Shown here piece after piece: positions 63,531-64,000 of a stretch of DNA of 64,000 nt (positions within the stretch are counted from its first letter, which is position 1; each line of letters begins with the position of its first letter). Source of the DNA: Zoroaster sp. YZ-2022 (Eukaryota > Echinodermata > Asteroidea > Forcipulatida > Zoroasteridae); contig CM055828.1 in the NCBI GenBank assembly GCA_029582265.1, positions 12,497,777-12,561,776 of the forward strand, written 5' to 3'. The notes beneath the pieces are model-generated. The model saw only the letters and a list, made by a program, of their open reading frames with translations, did not search any database and had not been told where the DNA came from. A program made the translations under genes and the position numbers.

Positions 63531-64000
63531 TTTTCCATTGTTTCATCAATTCTATTAATTTGACTACGAAGAACGCGATCATGCGCATCTATTTGCTTCG
63601 ACAAAACTTGTTTGTCATCTTTTAGTTTTGCAATTCTCGACGATACTTTTCATCAACATTGAGTCCTCTTCCTTCAGCGTCACTAATTATTTCTTCCATA
63701 TCAGAGATTCTTTGGTTTATTGCTTTTAATTTAGTTAAAAGGAATAATTGTTCACCTCGAATTGTAGTCATAATGTCATTGAGCGCTACTACTTCCTGCC
63801 ATGGAATGTTTAATTCCGTTTGAGTATCTTGATCTCTTGAAAGAGTCATAGTTGCCATTTCAATAGCTTCTGCTACTCGTTGCTTCGGTAAAGATGGTAA
63901 CCTTCTACCACGACCTAAAATGACTGGGGTTGTTAGATTGGAATCTAACGCCGATACAGTCGTTGTTTTATCATCAGTTAATGGTCTTTTTGCTTCGTTT
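63527..64000 (-). pseudogene. coiled-coil protein, runs off the right edge, one frameshift
   Basis: The frame is open from the window edge (KRPLTDDKTTTVSALDSNLT, TPVILGRGRRLPSLPKQRVA) through MATMTLSRDQDTQTELNIPW and a heptad-like helix (LLTKLKAINQRISDMEEIIS) to a stop at 63622. The Met at 63858 is internal, not the start. A shift near 63640 restores a second coiled-coil part (KLKDDKQVLSKQIDAHDRVL) ending at 63527, where TGA overlaps the next ATG. The charged, heptad-rich composition suggests a scaffold or virion assembly protein. Family not recognised. Confidence 0.6.

Overview
This window is non-coding-rich, repeat-dense nuclear DNA of an animal. GT-AG introns, non-LTR and LTR retrotransposons, hAT, mariner, Kolobok-like and piggyBac-like transposons, a THAP domain and tRNA-derived repeats all point to a metazoan. 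The many short ACATGTAC-type palindromes, CR1/L2 elements with a 2A-like peptide and a decayed DNA-virus-like element suit a marine invertebrate such as an echinoderm, hemichordate, cephalochordate or mollusc. The sequence alone does not settle the phylum. There is one 500-base assembly gap (52234-52733).

Layout. 1-7368: a Ty3/gypsy LTR retrotransposon lacking its 5' LTR, broken by frameshifts, a deletion and a small palindromic insert. 7369-7817: AT microsatellite and a near-perfect foldback carrying hammerhead-ribozyme-like motifs. 7818-9871: a mariner-type transposon with ~210-bp TIRs whose transposase gene was split by a minisatellite. 10437-11265: 5' part of a CR1/L2 element. 11515-11808: RecQ-like helicase fragment. 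11997-16065: a TIR element with internal repeated boxes, holding a nested TTAA-flanked Kolobok-like THAP element. 16410-18712: relic of an integrase/HNH-nuclease element, itself split by a hAT element with an exact 8-bp target duplication. 19080-20577: a ~150-bp satellite with alternating variants, then a ~330-bp GAA tract. 20994-22158: CR1/L2 reverse transcriptase. 22736-23332: mariner MITE.

23571-30680 holds the one convincing host gene: two minus-strand exons of an ankyrin-repeat protein whose splice phases match across a 6.6-kb repeat-filled intron. 31-50 kb is nested transposons: a 5-kb hAT-like element with 8-bp duplications (34057-39071) containing a GGGCAATTCCAC-ended element, a foldback at 39.8-40.7 kb, and another GGGCAATTCCAC-ended element at 42212-47533 with ~700-bp internal inverted arms. 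51-52 kb is a tandem array of tRNA-like sequences running into the gap. 54.3-55.1 kb holds hairpin repeats and tRNA-derived sequence.

55.6 kb to the right edge is the most unusual part: a compact, AT-rich, virus-like gene cluster. It has a sliding-clamp (PCNA-like) gene and a Cys-rich gene sharing a near-identical leader, a convergent GC-rich junction, a tightly packed minus-strand block of small membrane and structural-looking genes (two pairs are diverged tandem paralogues), a bidirectional palindromic promoter, a large plus-strand capsid-like gene, and a Pro-rich membrane protein overlapping an upstream coiled-coil gene by ATGA. Most genes carry frameshifts, mostly at homopolymers, and the large gene is interrupted by a 5'-truncated RTE-like retrotransposon with an exact 9-bp target duplication. 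It is read here as a fossil integrated DNA virus or Polinton-like element that continues beyond the window. Its hallmark polymerase, ATPase and integrase are not in view.
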